From positions 310,001 to 374,000 of the forward strand of contig NZ_JAFLQZ010000003.1 in NCBI RefSeq assembly GCF_017313265.1: DNA of 64,000 nucleotides, given 5' to 3'. This DNA is from Hymenobacter telluris (GTDB lineage Bacteria > Bacteroidota > Bacteroidia > Cytophagales > Hymenobacteraceae). Made by a program: the position numbers and the translations under genes. The notes beneath the pieces were generated by a model. That model saw only the letters and a program-made list of their open reading frames with translations. It was not told the DNA's origin and made no database searches. This document shows positions 1-9,650 of this stretch, piece by piece (positions within the stretch are counted from its first letter, which is position 1; each line of letters opens with the position of its first letter).

Positions 1-579
1 TTCCCGCAACTCATCGGAAGAAAACGTGCCGGGGCGGCTGGTACCCCGCAGCGCGCCCCGCCCAAACCGGTATTGCCGCCGCCGAATCAGGCGCTCAGGC
101 AACCACGGCAGTTGAAAGAAAAACACGTACCAGCTTTTCAGCAACTGCCGGGGCGTGCGGCGCAAAGCCTGGCCCAGTACCGCTGGGTGCGGCACGTTCA
201 GAACAGCCACCCGCTGCAGCCGCTCCGGATGCTGCGCCGCCAGCCACCACGTTACGGCCGCGCCCCAGTCATGCCCAACCACGGTGGCCTTCACTTGGCC
301 CGCGGCATCCAGCAGCCCAAGTACATCGGCACCTAGTTGGTTGATGCGGTAATCGGCCACGCGCCGGGGTTTGGCGCTGAGGTTGTAGCCGCGCTGGTCG
401 GGCACCCACACGCGGTAGCCGGCCGCGGCCAGCGCCGGAATCTGCTGGCGCCAGCCGTACCAAAACTCGGGGAAGCCGTGCAGCAGAACAACCAGTGGCC
501 CATTGGTGGGTCCGCACTGCACCACATGCAGCCTGATGCCGTTGGTAGCAACATAGTGGTGCTCAAGTTCGAAGTCCAT
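1..579 (-). CDS. Alpha/beta hydrolase, epoxide hydrolase type (C-terminus outside window)
   Basis: The frame stays open to the left edge, so 193 codons of the N-terminal part are visible. The ATG at 579 opens a protein with the lid-type fold signature HGFPEFW at residues 34-40 (oxyanion hole), DQRG at 61-64 and the nucleophile elbow GHDWGA at 102-107, with Asp104 as nucleophile. An aspartate in that place is typical of epoxide hydrolases and haloalkane dehalogenases; the HGFPE motif favours epoxide hydrolase. The catalytic His and second acid lie beyond the edge, so activity cannot be confirmed. It is probably cytosolic. It lies downstream of the radical SAM gene on the same strand, with a small possible gene between them. 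Confidence 0.9.
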   Translation of the reverse strand, partial: MDFELEHHYVATNGIRLHVVQCGPTNGPLVVLLHGFPEFWYGWRQQIPALAAAGYRVWVPDQRGYNLSAKPRRVADYRINQLGADVLGLLDAAGQVKATVVGHDWGAAVTWWLAAQHPERLQRVAVLNVPHPAVLGQALRRTPRQLLKSWYVFFFQLPWLPERLIRRRQYRFGRGALRGTSRPGTFSSDELRE

Positions 580-631
580 ACCACCGCGTACCCCCTTGCC
601 GGGCGTAAAGTTGCGGTGGAACCACTGCCCT

Positions 632-817
632 TCAGGCGGCCTCCGAGCGTTGCGACACCTGCGCGGCATTGGCCCGAGCAGCTTCGCGGTGCAATTCCTG
701 CACCAACGGCAACAAGTCGGAAAGCTTGCAGCAGCAGGCAATGCGGGCTACTTTCTTGGGCTGGGCGGCTTCGAGGGTGGCGGCCGACGCGTCGGCGGCG
801 CGGTGTGAGATGGTCAT
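632..817 (-). CDS. Small hypothetical protein, 61 aa
   Basis: An ATG-started frame of 61 residues lies between the radical SAM gene and the hydrolase on the same strand. The protein is Ala-rich with a CCC triplet near residues 28-30 and a predicted amphipathic helix (KLSDLLPLVQELHRE). I recognise no family. It fills an otherwise empty stretch in the same direction as its neighbours, which is the main support. It could be a chance open frame in GC-rich DNA. Confidence 0.35.
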   Translation of the reverse strand: MTISHRAADASAATLEAAQPKKVARIACCCKLSDLLPLVQELHREAARANAAQVSQRSEAA

Positions 818-922
818 GGGTCGTTATTGGTTTGTTGTTGTTTGGTTTTCCGCGTTTTCTTTCGTCATACCAGTAGGCTTTTCATTCCCTCGAAAATCGA
901 TGAACCAACAACGAAAAACGAG

Positions 923-2191
<1,269 letters not shown>

Positions 2192-2449
2192 TGGGCTGTA
2201 TCTGGGCTTAAAAATAGCGTCTTGTGTTGAAACTAACACTATCTATCAAGACTAATTTCGTTGGAATTGTTCCCCAGAGCCCGACTATTTACGTGGCTTT
2301 TCACCCTGGCGCAGAAGGAAGCCGGGTACTATCATTGAACTGCTTCACCCAGATTCCTTTTGCGTCGGAATGATAGTTCAATCAACTCACTGAACAGGCG
2401 TAAAACCACTCCCGAACCCAGTAACTTGCACGTAGTAAGCTCGTCATTT
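2192..2449. other. Divergent intergenic region
   Basis: This 258-base stretch separates two divergent genes and must hold both promoters. A TAACTTGC box at 2422-2429 is a candidate for the rightward gene. I see no open frame or strong hairpin. The region is less GC-rich than its flanks. Confidence 0.5.
2422..2429 (+). promoter_or_regulatory. Candidate -7 box, TAACTTGC
   Basis: The box resembles the Bacteroidota -7 element TAnnTTTG and lies 20 bases before the ATG at 2450. The same TAACTTGC octamer precedes the genes at 6834 and 53605. No convincing -33 TTTG is visible, so this is a weak call. Confidence 0.35.
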
Positions 2450-4354
2450 ATGAAGTATGTGGTGCTGGTGTGGGTGTGGGTGTGGCTGTGGCTGGGGGCA
2501 TTGCCCGCGCTGGCCCAAACCACCGTACCCAGCCCCAGCCGTATTATCGAGCCTACCGATACCGTCCGGCGCGCGGCCGTGCGCACCGACTCTTTGCGCC
2601 GCCGCTTCGACCAGGAACGGCTGCTTAACGGCCTTAAAGCGTACACCAAGCGCAAAACCATTGCCGGTAAAGCCGCGGCGGCTTTGTTCAACTTCACGCC
2701 GCGCCGCGAAGAGCAAGCCGGCCTCGATGCCGCGCTGCTGGACCGGCAGTACGACCGGCACAACTATAAAATCGTGCGGAACATCAACATCCGTACCCTC
2801 ACGGCGTTTGGCTACAGCATTTCCGATACCACCCGGGTACCGCGCAACGTGTTGGAGAAAGCCGGTAATGCGTTCCACATGAAAACCTCGCGGGGACGAG
2901 TGCGGCAGGTGCTGCTGTTCCGGGCCGGGCAGGAACTGGAGCCGCAGGCTTTGGCCGAGTCGGAACGCTTGCTGCGCCAGACCGACGAGCTGGTGGATGC
3001 GCGGGTGTTTGTGAACGAGCGCACCAGCACCGCCGACAGCGTGGATATTGAAGTTATTACCAAAGACGTGTTCAGCCTCAGCGGCTCGATTGAAGTGCGC
3101 GACGTGGGCGCGGGCGTCATCGGGCTGCGCGACCAGAACTTTCTGGGCCAGGGCCACCGTTTCCGCAACCGGTACGAGTACGGGCGCAACCAGCCCCAAA
3201 CCTGGAGCTACCGCGGCAGCTACCGGGTGCCGTTCCGACACTTTATTTACGGGGAAGCGCGCTACGAAAACGAATTTCAGCGCCGCATTGGCGGTATCAC
3301 GTTCAGCCGCGACTTTTATTCTATTAACACCAAGTACGCCGGGGCGCTGGCGCTGAATTTCATTAATTACGGCTTGGTGCTGAAACCGCCGCAGCCCGGC
3401 GAGGTACCAGTGTATTCCCCCATCGGCTACAGCACCCAGGATTTGTGGGTGGGCCGGTCTTTACCGCTGCGCAGCTATGATTTGGGGTACGAGAATCCGG
3501 GCCGCATGATTGTGTCGGGCCGCCTGTTGCGGACCGATTATAACATCCGACCCGACCCGAGCTACGTTAGTTCCAGCGCATTTCTGGGCACTATCGGCTA
3601 CAGCGTGCGGCGCTATTACAAAGACAAGTACCTGTTTGGCTTCGGGCGCACCGAAGACATTCCGACGGGCACGCTGCTGAGTGCCACGCTGGGCTACGAG
3701 CTAAACGAGCAGGGTAACCGCAACTACTACGGCGCCCGTCTCTCAACGGCCAGCTACAACCCGCGCAAAGGCTATTTGTACCTGAGCGGTGAGTTTGGCT
3801 CTTTCGTACGGTCGGCCACCAACGACTGGCAACAGGGCCTGGTGAGTACGGAGGTGCTGTATTTTACGCGGCTCTATCACACCGGCAACTACCAGTGGCG
3901 GCATTTTCTGTGGAGCCGCAACGCCATTGGGCTGCACCGCCGACCCGGCGAGTTGCTGCTGTCCATTGAAGGCGAGCGGGGCTTGCGGGGTTTCCGCGGG
4001 CCGTATGACTTACGCGGCACCAGCCGGCTGGTGCTCAACTACGAAACCACGGTGTACACGCCGGTATCGTTTTTGGGCTTCCGGCTGGCGGGCGTGCTGT
4101 TTGCCGATGCCGCCTGGCTGAACACCAAAACCAAGCGCACCTTGCCCATCCACGAAACGCCCTATACCGGCTTTGGGGTAGGGTTGCGCTTCCGCAACGA
4201 GTACATGCCCATTCGCACCTTCCAGATTCTGTTCGGCTACTACCCGCGCGGCCTCACCGATGCCAGCGGCTACCGCATCTACGAAAGCTCCCGCCCCTAC
4301 TACGACTTCAGCGACTTCAGCTTCGGCCAGCCCGGCATTGCGCAGTACGAATAA
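2450..4354 (+). CDS. BamA/TamA-like outer membrane beta-barrel protein
   Basis: The 634-residue protein starts with a signal peptide of unusual Trp/Val alternation ending in ALAQ near residue 22. A POTRA-like segment follows (about residues 95-190, containing TSRGRVRQVL and VFVNERTSTADSVDIEV) and then a long barrel rich in aromatic alternation (GYSVRRYY, GERGLRGFRG, LVLNYETTVYTP), matching the surface-antigen D15/BamA fold. RGLRGF resembles the conserved L6-loop signature of Omp85 proteins. It is likely an outer membrane protein of the Omp85 superfamily; it is shorter than true BamA with five POTRA domains, so it is probably not the essential assembly subunit. The ATG at 2450 was chosen because it opens the signal peptide; an extension to 2360 reads through the likely promoter. 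Confidence 0.85.
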   Translation: MKYVVLVWVWVWLWLGALPALAQTTVPSPSRIIEPTDTVRRAAVRTDSLRRRFDQERLLNGLKAYTKRKTIAGKAAAALFNFTPRREEQAGLDAALLDRQYDRHNYKIVRNINIRTLTAFGYSISDTTRVPRNVLEKAGNAFHMKTSRGRVRQVLLFRAGQELEPQALAESERLLRQTDELVDARVFVNERTSTADSVDIEVITKDVFSLSGSIEVRDVGAGVIGLRDQNFLGQGHRFRNRYEYGRNQPQTWSYRGSYRVPFRHFIYGEARYENEFQRRIGGITFSRDFYSINTKYAGALALNFINYGLVLKPPQPGEVPVYSPIGYSTQDLWVGRSLPLRSYDLGYENPGRMIVSGRLLRTDYNIRPDPSYVSSSAFLGTIGYSVRRYYKDKYLFGFGRTEDIPTGTLLSATLGYELNEQGNRNYYGARLSTASYNPRKGYLYLSGEFGSFVRSATNDWQQGLVSTEVLYFTRLYHTGNYQWRHFLWSRNAIGLHRRPGELLLSIEGERGLRGFRGPYDLRGTSRLVLNYETTVYTPVSFLGFRLAGVLFADAAWLNTKTKRTLPIHETPYTGFGVGLRFRNEYMPIRTFQILFGYYPRGLTDASGYRIYESSRPYYDFSDFSFGQPGIAQYE

Positions 4355-4356
4355 CC

Positions 4357-4533
4357 GGGCACCTCACCCCTAGCCCCTCTCCTCAGGGAGAGGGGAACTA
4401 GATTTAGGAATATAACTCTAGCCCATATAAACCAGAAAAGTCATTTGAGATGTCTCAAATGACTTTTCTATGATCTAAAAACTAGATACTAGTCCCCCTC
4501 TCCCTGAGGAGAGGGGCTAGGGGTGAGGTGCCC
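4357..4533. repeat. Nested inverted repeat of C-rich heptads between convergent genes
   Basis: The 45-base left arm (4357-4401) and right arm (4489-4533) are reverse complements with one mismatch. The left arm contains three consecutive 7-base units, CCTCACC, CCTAGCC and CCTCTCC (4362-4382), and each arm also folds on itself around TCAGGGA. A second perfect hairpin, AGAAAAGTCATTTGAGA pairing with its complement, sits in the centre (about 4434-4471). The element starts two bases after the stop of the outer membrane protein gene and overlaps the last base of the aldolase stop codon. It can serve as a bidirectional terminator. A related single copy lies at 50448-50485. Confidence 0.9.
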
Positions 4534-5615
4534 TACCGGCGGTTGATGGCGTTCAGGTCTTCGAAAGCCTGCTTGAGGCGGGCAATGAAGGTTTCTTCGC
4601 CTTTACGCAGCCATACACGCGGGTCGTAGTACTTCTTGTTTGGCGAGTCGGCACCGCTGGGGTTGCCAATCTGGCCTTGCAGGAAGCCTTCGTTCTTCAC
4701 GTAGTAGTCCTTGATGCCTTCCCACAGCGCCCACTGCAAGTCGGTGTCGAGGTTCATTTTGATGGCGCCGTAGCTGATGGCCTCACGGATTTCCTCCTGG
4801 CTGGAACCCGAGCCGCCGTGGAATACGAAGCTGATGGGCAGCTTCTCGGTGATGTTGTGCTTCTCGCGCAGGAACTCCTGCGAGTTGTGCAGGATAACGG
4901 GTTGCAGCTTCACGTTGCCGGGCTTGTACACGCCGTGCACGTTGCCGAAAGCCGCGGCCACCGTGAAGCGGGGGCTTACTTCGCTCAGCTGCTCGTAGGC
5001 GTAGGCCACTTCCTCGGGCTGGGTGTAGAGCTTGGAGCTGTCCACGTCGGAATTGTCCACGCCGTCTTCCTCGCCGCCGGTTACGCCCAGTTCGATTTCC
5101 AGGGTCATGCCAATCTTACTCATGCGCTCCAGATAGCGCTTGCAGATTTCGATGTTCTCCTCAATTGGCTCCTCCGACAAATCCAGCATGTGCGAGCTGT
5201 AGAGCGGCTGGCCGTACTGGGCGTAGTGCTTTTCGCCAGCGGTGAGCAGGCCATCAATCCAGGGGAGCAGCTTTTTGGCGGCGTGGTCGGTGTGCAGCAC
5301 CACGGGCACGTTGTACAGCTCGGCCATCTGGTGCACGTGCTGGGCGCCCGAAATAGCGCCGGCAATGCTGGCCCGCTGGTCGCCGTTCGGGATGGATTTG
5401 CCGGCGAAGAACTGCGCGCCGCCGTTGGAAAACTGAATCATCACCGGGGAGTTGACGGCGGCGGCGGTTTCCAGCACGGCATTCACCGTGTTGGTGCCGG
5501 TCACGTTGACGGCGGGCAGGGCGTAGGCGTTGGCCTTGGCGTTCTGGAAGAGGGCCTGCACTTCGTCGCCGTGCAGGACGCCGGCCCGCAGGCCAGTGGA
5601 GGTTTGTTCAGACAT
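4533..5615 (-). CDS. fbaA: Class II fructose-bisphosphate aldolase
   Basis: The 360-residue protein matches the length of the class IIA aldolases such as E. coli FbaA (359). It cleaves fructose 1,6-bisphosphate to dihydroxyacetone phosphate and glyceraldehyde 3-phosphate in glycolysis and gluconeogenesis. Visible signatures are VVLHTDHAAKK with His108 and His111 as likely zinc and substrate residues and Asp110 as catalytic acid, the glycine-rich phosphate loop HGGSGS and NLDTDLQWA near the C-terminus. The ATG at 5615 (MSEQTSTG) was chosen over an extension to 5696, which is low in family similarity. A Bacteroidota-like TACTTTTT box lies just upstream. It is cytosolic and convergent with the preceding gene. 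Confidence 0.97.
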   Translation of the reverse strand: MSEQTSTGLRAGVLHGDEVQALFQNAKANAYALPAVNVTGTNTVNAVLETAAAVNSPVMIQFSNGGAQFFAGKSIPNGDQRASIAGAISGAQHVHQMAELYNVPVVLHTDHAAKKLLPWIDGLLTAGEKHYAQYGQPLYSSHMLDLSEEPIEENIEICKRYLERMSKIGMTLEIELGVTGGEEDGVDNSDVDSSKLYTQPEEVAYAYEQLSEVSPRFTVAAAFGNVHGVYKPGNVKLQPVILHNSQEFLREKHNITEKLPISFVFHGGSGSSQEEIREAISYGAIKMNLDTDLQWALWEGIKDYYVKNEGFLQGQIGNPSGADSPNKKYYDPRVWLRKGEETFIARLKQAFEDLNAINRR

Positions 5616-5849
5616 GAGGAAAAAGTATGGGAAAAAGGGGTTGTCGGGCGAAGCAGGAATTGCCGCGGCTCCAGAAAGCTTTGGCTGCCGCGCCAAGTTA
5701 CGGGCTAGCGGTGTACAAAAGAAAAGAACCCGAAAACTCCCAACAACTATTAGGCTAGGCCCGCAGGAAGTAGCGCGGCTTACCTCTTCTTAAACCACTA
5801 TCCGGAGGGGATAGTGCCTGCAATATGTCAGTGCCGTAGGAAGAGGCCG

Positions 5850-5857
5850 TATCTTTG
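5850..5857 (+). promoter_or_regulatory. -7 promoter box TATCTTTG
   Basis: A perfect match to the Bacteroidota -7 consensus TAnnTTTG. Transcription would start near 5864, giving a leader of about 22 bases before the ATG at 5886. No good -33 TTTG is visible at the usual spacing. The position argues against a longer protein starting at 5814. Confidence 0.6.
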
Positions 5858-5885
5858 TTTTTCCTTCTCCCCTACCCCGCTACTT

Positions 5886-6725
5886 ATGCAACTCGGCGAC
5901 TACAACGAACTGGAAGTGGACCGTGAGGTCGATTTTGGCATGTACCTCAGGTCAGATGATGGCGACATGCTGATTCCGCGCAAGTACATTCCGGAAGGTA
6001 CCCGCGTGGGCGACGTACTGCGCGTGTTTGTGTACCGCGACTCCGAGGACCGCCTGATTGCCACTACGCTTAACCCGCTGGCTAAAGTCGGCGACTTTGC
6101 GGCCCTCACCGTGCGCGACGTCACGCCGCTGGGTGCTTTCCTGGATTGGGGCCTGGAAAAAGATTTGTTTCTGCCCTACCGCAACCAGCGCCGCAGCTTG
6201 CGCGTGGGCCAGCGCGAAACCGTGTACGTGTACCTCGACGACACCTCGGACCGGATAGTGGCCACCGCCAAATGGGAGCGGCAGCTACCCACCGACGAGC
6301 CGTTCCGGGGCCGCCCCGGCGACGAAGTGCAGCTGTTCGTGGCCGACGAAACCGATATGGGCTATAAGGTGATTGTGAACGGCACCCATCAGGGCCTGCT
6401 CTACCACAACGAAGTATTCAAGCCGCTACGCCTCGGCGACACCCCCACTGGCTACGTCCGCCAGATTCGGGAGGATGGCAAGCTCGACATCAGCCTCCAG
6501 CGCGCCGGCTACGACGAAGCCCTAGCCGCCGCCGACACCCTGCTGGACGCCCTGCAAAAAGCCCCCGATGGCCGGCTCCCCCTCGGCGACAAAAGTGAGC
6601 CCGACGACATTTACCGCCGCCTCGGCATGAGCAAGAAAGTGTTCAAGAAAGCGTTGGGCACGCTCTACAAGCGCGGCGAGGTGCAACTCTTTCCAGAACA
6701 CACGCAATTGGTGAGGAAGGGATGA
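5886..6725 (+). CDS. cvfB: CvfB-type S1 RNA-binding protein
   Basis: The 279-residue protein consists of repeated S1/OB-type domains (about residues 1-65, 66-135 and 140-210, the second with DVTPLGAFLDWGL and the third with GYKVIVNGTHQGLLYHNE) and a C-terminal winged helix (RRLGMSKKVFKKALGTLYKRGEV). This is the layout of CvfB (YitL), an RNA-binding regulator first linked to virulence factor expression in Staphylococcus. It is cytosolic and likely acts on RNA. The start at 5886 is set by the promoter box at 5850 and by family alignment. Its TGA stop lies inside the octad repeat at 6721. Confidence 0.92.
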   Translation: MQLGDYNELEVDREVDFGMYLRSDDGDMLIPRKYIPEGTRVGDVLRVFVYRDSEDRLIATTLNPLAKVGDFAALTVRDVTPLGAFLDWGLEKDLFLPYRNQRRSLRVGQRETVYVYLDDTSDRIVATAKWERQLPTDEPFRGRPGDEVQLFVADETDMGYKVIVNGTHQGLLYHNEVFKPLRLGDTPTGYVRQIREDGKLDISLQRAGYDEALAAADTLLDALQKAPDGRLPLGDKSEPDDIYRRLGMSKKVFKKALGTLYKRGEVQLFPEHTQLVRKG

Positions 6726-6788
6726 TTGGGTGAGTGGATGAATGAATGAAGAAGTTTGTCGTCCAATCATCCATTCACCCATTGATTA
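6721..6788. repeat. Octad inverted repeat, TGA-type units
   Basis: From 6723 the sequence runs in 8-base units that each begin with TGA (TGATTGGG, TGAGTGGA, TGAATGAA, TGAAGAAG). The complement of the right side (6763-6788) reads in the same style (GGTGAATG, GATGATTG). The arms pair imperfectly. The stop codon TGA of the upstream gene is the first three bases of the first unit. It probably belongs to the repeat family seen at 27299, 31074, 54296, 58079 and 59247. Confidence 0.65.
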
Positions 6789-6795
6789 AAGCCGC

Positions 6796-6803
6796 TAACT
6801 TGC
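6796..6803 (+). promoter_or_regulatory. Candidate -7 box, TAACTTGC
   Basis: The octamer is identical to the one at 2422 and 53572 and lies 31 bases before the ATG at 6834. It is a weak match to TAnnTTTG; a -33 element is not obvious. Confidence 0.35.
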
Positions 6804-6833
6804 CACTACGACTTCCTAACTACGGGTTACCTG

Positions 6834-9542
6834 ATGCTTCTTTCCACTTGGCACCGCTTTCTGGGTATCCGCCCCGATGAGGGAAAGACGGTGTGGCTGT
6901 TCTTTCTGCACAACTTCCTGCTGGGCATCGGCACTATTCTGGTGTATGTGGCGGCCAACGTTATCCTGCTCGAAAACAACCCCGAACGGAACCTGCCGCT
7001 GGCCTATGGAGTGGCCGCACTAGCCCTTATGGGCGTGGGCCGGGTGTACACGCATTTCGAGCACCATTTGCAGCTGCAAAAGCTGGCCGTGCGGGTGCTA
7101 TTGGCCGTGGTGGCTCTCACTGGCGTGCTGGGCGTGCTGGTGGCGGTGGGCCATTCGGTGGCGGCGGCCGTGGCTATTATGGCGGGCTACCGCGTTATCT
7201 ATCTGCTGACTAATCTGGAATTCTGGGGCGTATCGGCGGTGGTGTTTGATGTGCGGCAGAGCAAGCGCCTGTTCAGCCTCATCAGCTCCGGCGACATGCC
7301 CGCCAAGGCGCTGGGGGCGGTGCTGGCCATTCTGGTACACGCCCACACCGATTTGCTGCTGCTGTTGCTGCTGGCGTTTGGGGCCTACGTAGGCGCGTTG
7401 CTGATACTGCGCACCACCATATCTTCACACGTGGTGGAGGCCCGGTCGGTGGGGCGGCGGGAGCGGCAGGCAAGTACGCGCCCCATGCTGCAACGCTGGT
7501 TCGGGAACAGCCAACTGGTGCTGGCTATGTGCCTGAGCTTGACGGCCATTGCTGCCGTTACCACCACCGTAGAATACTCGTTCTTCGTCAACGTCAAGCA
7601 CAAATTCCACGACCAGGCCACCTTGATGCGCTACGTGGGCACCGTCCTGACGCTTACTTACTTGGTAGCCATGCTGTTCAAGGTGCTGTTTTCGCAGTTC
7701 ACCGTAGAGCGGCTGGGCATCCGCTGGATGCTGCTAGCCTTGCCGGGAATGGTGCTGCTGGCGGTGCTACTGTTTGGGGGCCTGCGCGCCGGCAACGCTT
7801 CCGATGCCACAATGCTGCTGTACTTCTGCGGCTTGTTTCTGGTGCTGGAAGTGCTGCGCCGCGCCGTATTCGACCCCGTGTTCCTGGTGTTGTTTCAGGC
7901 GCTTTCTGCCGAGGAACGGCTGGCGGCCCACACGACGGCCAAGGGGTTTTACGAGCCCCTGGGCATGGCCCTGGCCGGTTTGCTGCTGTTTGCGCTGCAC
8001 CACTTGCCCAGCGCCAACGAATGGCTTCCCTTCTTGTGGATGGGTTTGTTTGCGGCCGGGGCGCTGGTGTTTCTGCACCGCACCTATGGCCACTACCTCG
8101 CCGAGCTGCACCACGCCGTGAGCCGCCGCTTTGCCGGTGATGCTACTACTGAGCTGGCCGATACGGGTTGGCACCAGCCGCTTAGCGCCAACGGCCACGC
8201 CACTACCGCCAGCCCCGACGAGATTCGCCAGTTGCTAGCCGCCCTCCCCGACCGTACCAAACGGCGCGCGGCAGCAGCCCGGCTGGTGCAGCTGGGTGAA
8301 GCTGCCGTACCTCTGCTGGCCGAGGCCCTCCCCGCCGCCGATGAAGTGATGACCCAGCGCCTAGCGCAGGTGTGCGGCCGAATTCCGGGCCCGGCGAGCC
8401 GACAGATGCTGGTGGCGTTGGCCCGGCAGCCGCGCCTGTTCGGGCGCGAAGCCGCGTTGCGGGCCTTGCGCAATTTCGACCAGGAACCCGCCGACGAACC
8501 CGTATTTCAGGCCTTGGTGCGCGAGGAGCTGCAATTAACCCAACAGTTGCTGCACGGCCTGGCTTCTGCCCCCAACGAGCTGCGCCGCGCCCTCGACTAC
8601 GAGCTAACGAAGGTGCAGCAGCGCATTTTTTACTTGCTGCTCCAGTTGTACCCGCCGCAGTTCATTGCCGATGCCCAGCGCGGCGTAGCCCACGCTGCCC
8701 GCGAGCGGCAGGCCAACGCCCTCGAAATCCTCGACAACATCATTCCGCGCTTCCTCTACCAGGGGCTGCAAGCGTTGCTGGATGTACTGCCCGTTCCCGA
8801 TAAAATCCGCACCTTCGACCAGTTGCTGGGCGCGCCGTCCGTGCCCGTAGCCATTGTCCCGCTGATTGTCCGGCTAGGGGAAACCACATTCTCTGACTGG
8901 ACTGTGAGTGTGGCGCTGCGGCATTGGCGCCCCACCGCCGGCACCGTCGACCAACTGCTGCCGCATTTGCAAAGTACCAGCCTGCTGGTGCGGGAAAGCG
9001 GCTTTACGGTGCTAGACCAGCTGGCCCAGCAGCAGTACTCCTTGCATCAGCAGCTTTTAAGCGAGAATTCCACCATAGCTTCCCAACGCATGGCTCATCA
9101 CGCACACGCCGACCATATTTCTGCTCAGGAGCGGGTACAGGTGCTGCACAACACCGCCTTGTTCGCCGAAACGCCGGAAAACGTCCTCAGCAGCATCGTC
9201 CCGATTATGAAGGAAGTGACCTTCAGTGAGGGCGAGCAAATCTTCGCCAAAGGCGACCTGGGCACCTCGTTGTTCATTGTGTACGACGGCGAAGTCTGCA
9301 TCATGAACGGTACCCAACAGCTGGCTACGTTCCGGAAAGGCGACTTTTTCGGGGAACTGGCCCTGCTCGATGCCGAGCCCCGCTCGGCCTCAGCCGCGGC
9401 CTGCGGCCCCGTGGTAGCCTTCCGCCTCGACCAGGAAGATTTCTACGACGTGATGGAGGAGCGCGGCGAGGTACTGCGCAACGTACTGCGCGTGCTCTGC
9501 CAGCGCCTGCGCCGCCAGAACGAGAAGATGAGCGCGAGCTAG
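6834..9542 (+). CDS. NTT/MFS-like membrane carrier with HEAT repeats and cyclic-nucleotide-binding domain
   Basis: A 902-residue three-part protein. Residues about 15-430 hold around twelve hydrophobic helices resembling the ADP/ATP (NTT/Npt) carrier branch of the MFS. Residues about 450-760 are helical repeats of HEAT type (RRAAAARLVQLGEAAVPLLAEAL). Residues about 770-890 form a cyclic-nucleotide-binding domain whose phosphate-binding cassette FGELALLDAEPRSASA keeps the Glu and Arg that bind the cyclic phosphate. It sits in the inner membrane with the regulatory parts presumably in the cytoplasm. The transported substrate cannot be read from the sequence. The next genes, in the opposite direction, encode an adenylate cyclase, a plausible source of its ligand. 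Confidence 0.88.
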   Translation: MLLSTWHRFLGIRPDEGKTVWLFFLHNFLLGIGTILVYVAANVILLENNPERNLPLAYGVAALALMGVGRVYTHFEHHLQLQKLAVRVLLAVVALTGVLGVLVAVGHSVAAAVAIMAGYRVIYLLTNLEFWGVSAVVFDVRQSKRLFSLISSGDMPAKALGAVLAILVHAHTDLLLLLLLAFGAYVGALLILRTTISSHVVEARSVGRRERQASTRPMLQRWFGNSQLVLAMCLSLTAIAAVTTTVEYSFFVNVKHKFHDQATLMRYVGTVLTLTYLVAMLFKVLFSQFTVERLGIRWMLLALPGMVLLAVLLFGGLRAGNASDATMLLYFCGLFLVLEVLRRAVFDPVFLVLFQALSAEERLAAHTTAKGFYEPLGMALAGLLLFALHHLPSANEWLPFLWMGLFAAGALVFLHRTYGHYLAELHHAVSRRFAGDATTELADTGWHQPLSANGHATTASPDEIRQLLAALPDRTKRRAAAARLVQLGEAAVPLLAEALPAADEVMTQRLAQVCGRIPGPASRQMLVALARQPRLFGREAALRALRNFDQEPADEPVFQALVREELQLTQQLLHGLASAPNELRRALDYELTKVQQRIFYLLLQLYPPQFIADAQRGVAHAARERQANALEILDNIIPRFLYQGLQALLDVLPVPDKIRTFDQLLGAPSVPVAIVPLIVRLGETTFSDWTVSVALRHWRPTAGTVDQLLPHLQSTSLLVRESGFTVLDQLAQQQYSLHQQLLSENSTIASQRMAHHAHADHISAQERVQVLHNTALFAETPENVLSSIVPIMKEVTFSEGEQIFAKGDLGTSLFIVYDGEVCIMNGTQQLATFRKGDFFGELALLDAEPRSASAAACGPVVAFRLDQEDFYDVMEERGEVLRNVLRVLCQRLRRQNEKMSAS

Positions 9543-9544
9543 GG

Positions 9545-9646
9545 AATTAAAAATTAAGAATTAAGAATTAAAAATTGGCCGTTCAACGATTCCGAAAGGA
9601 TCCGTTGAACGGCCAATTTTTAATTCTCAATTCTTAATTTTTAATT
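9545..9646. repeat. Heptad inverted repeat between convergent genes, likely bidirectional terminator
   Basis: The left arm (9545-9588) and right arm (9603-9646) are complementary over 44 bases with one mismatch. The left arm starts with five 7-base units: AATTAAA, AATTAAG, AATTAAG, AATTAAA, AATTGGC. The loop is about 14 bases. The element begins three bases after the carrier gene's stop and ends five bases before the cyclase gene's stop. The A/T-rich outer arms give a U-tract in either direction. Confidence 0.9.
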
Positions 9647-9650
9647 GACT

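Noticed and set aside
826..922. Low-complexity GTTTGTTGTTG stretch upstream of the 61-residue gene
   Set aside because: It has some repetition but no 7- or 8-base unit and no inverted arm, so I did not count it with the repeat family.
2444..3241. Open frame on the - strand within the outer membrane protein gene
   Set aside because: It overlaps the barrel protein, which has a signal peptide and POTRA/barrel pattern.
4677..5708. Long open frame on the + strand opposite the aldolase gene
   Set aside because: The aldolase is well conserved on the - strand; the + frame is a shadow of GC-rich codons.
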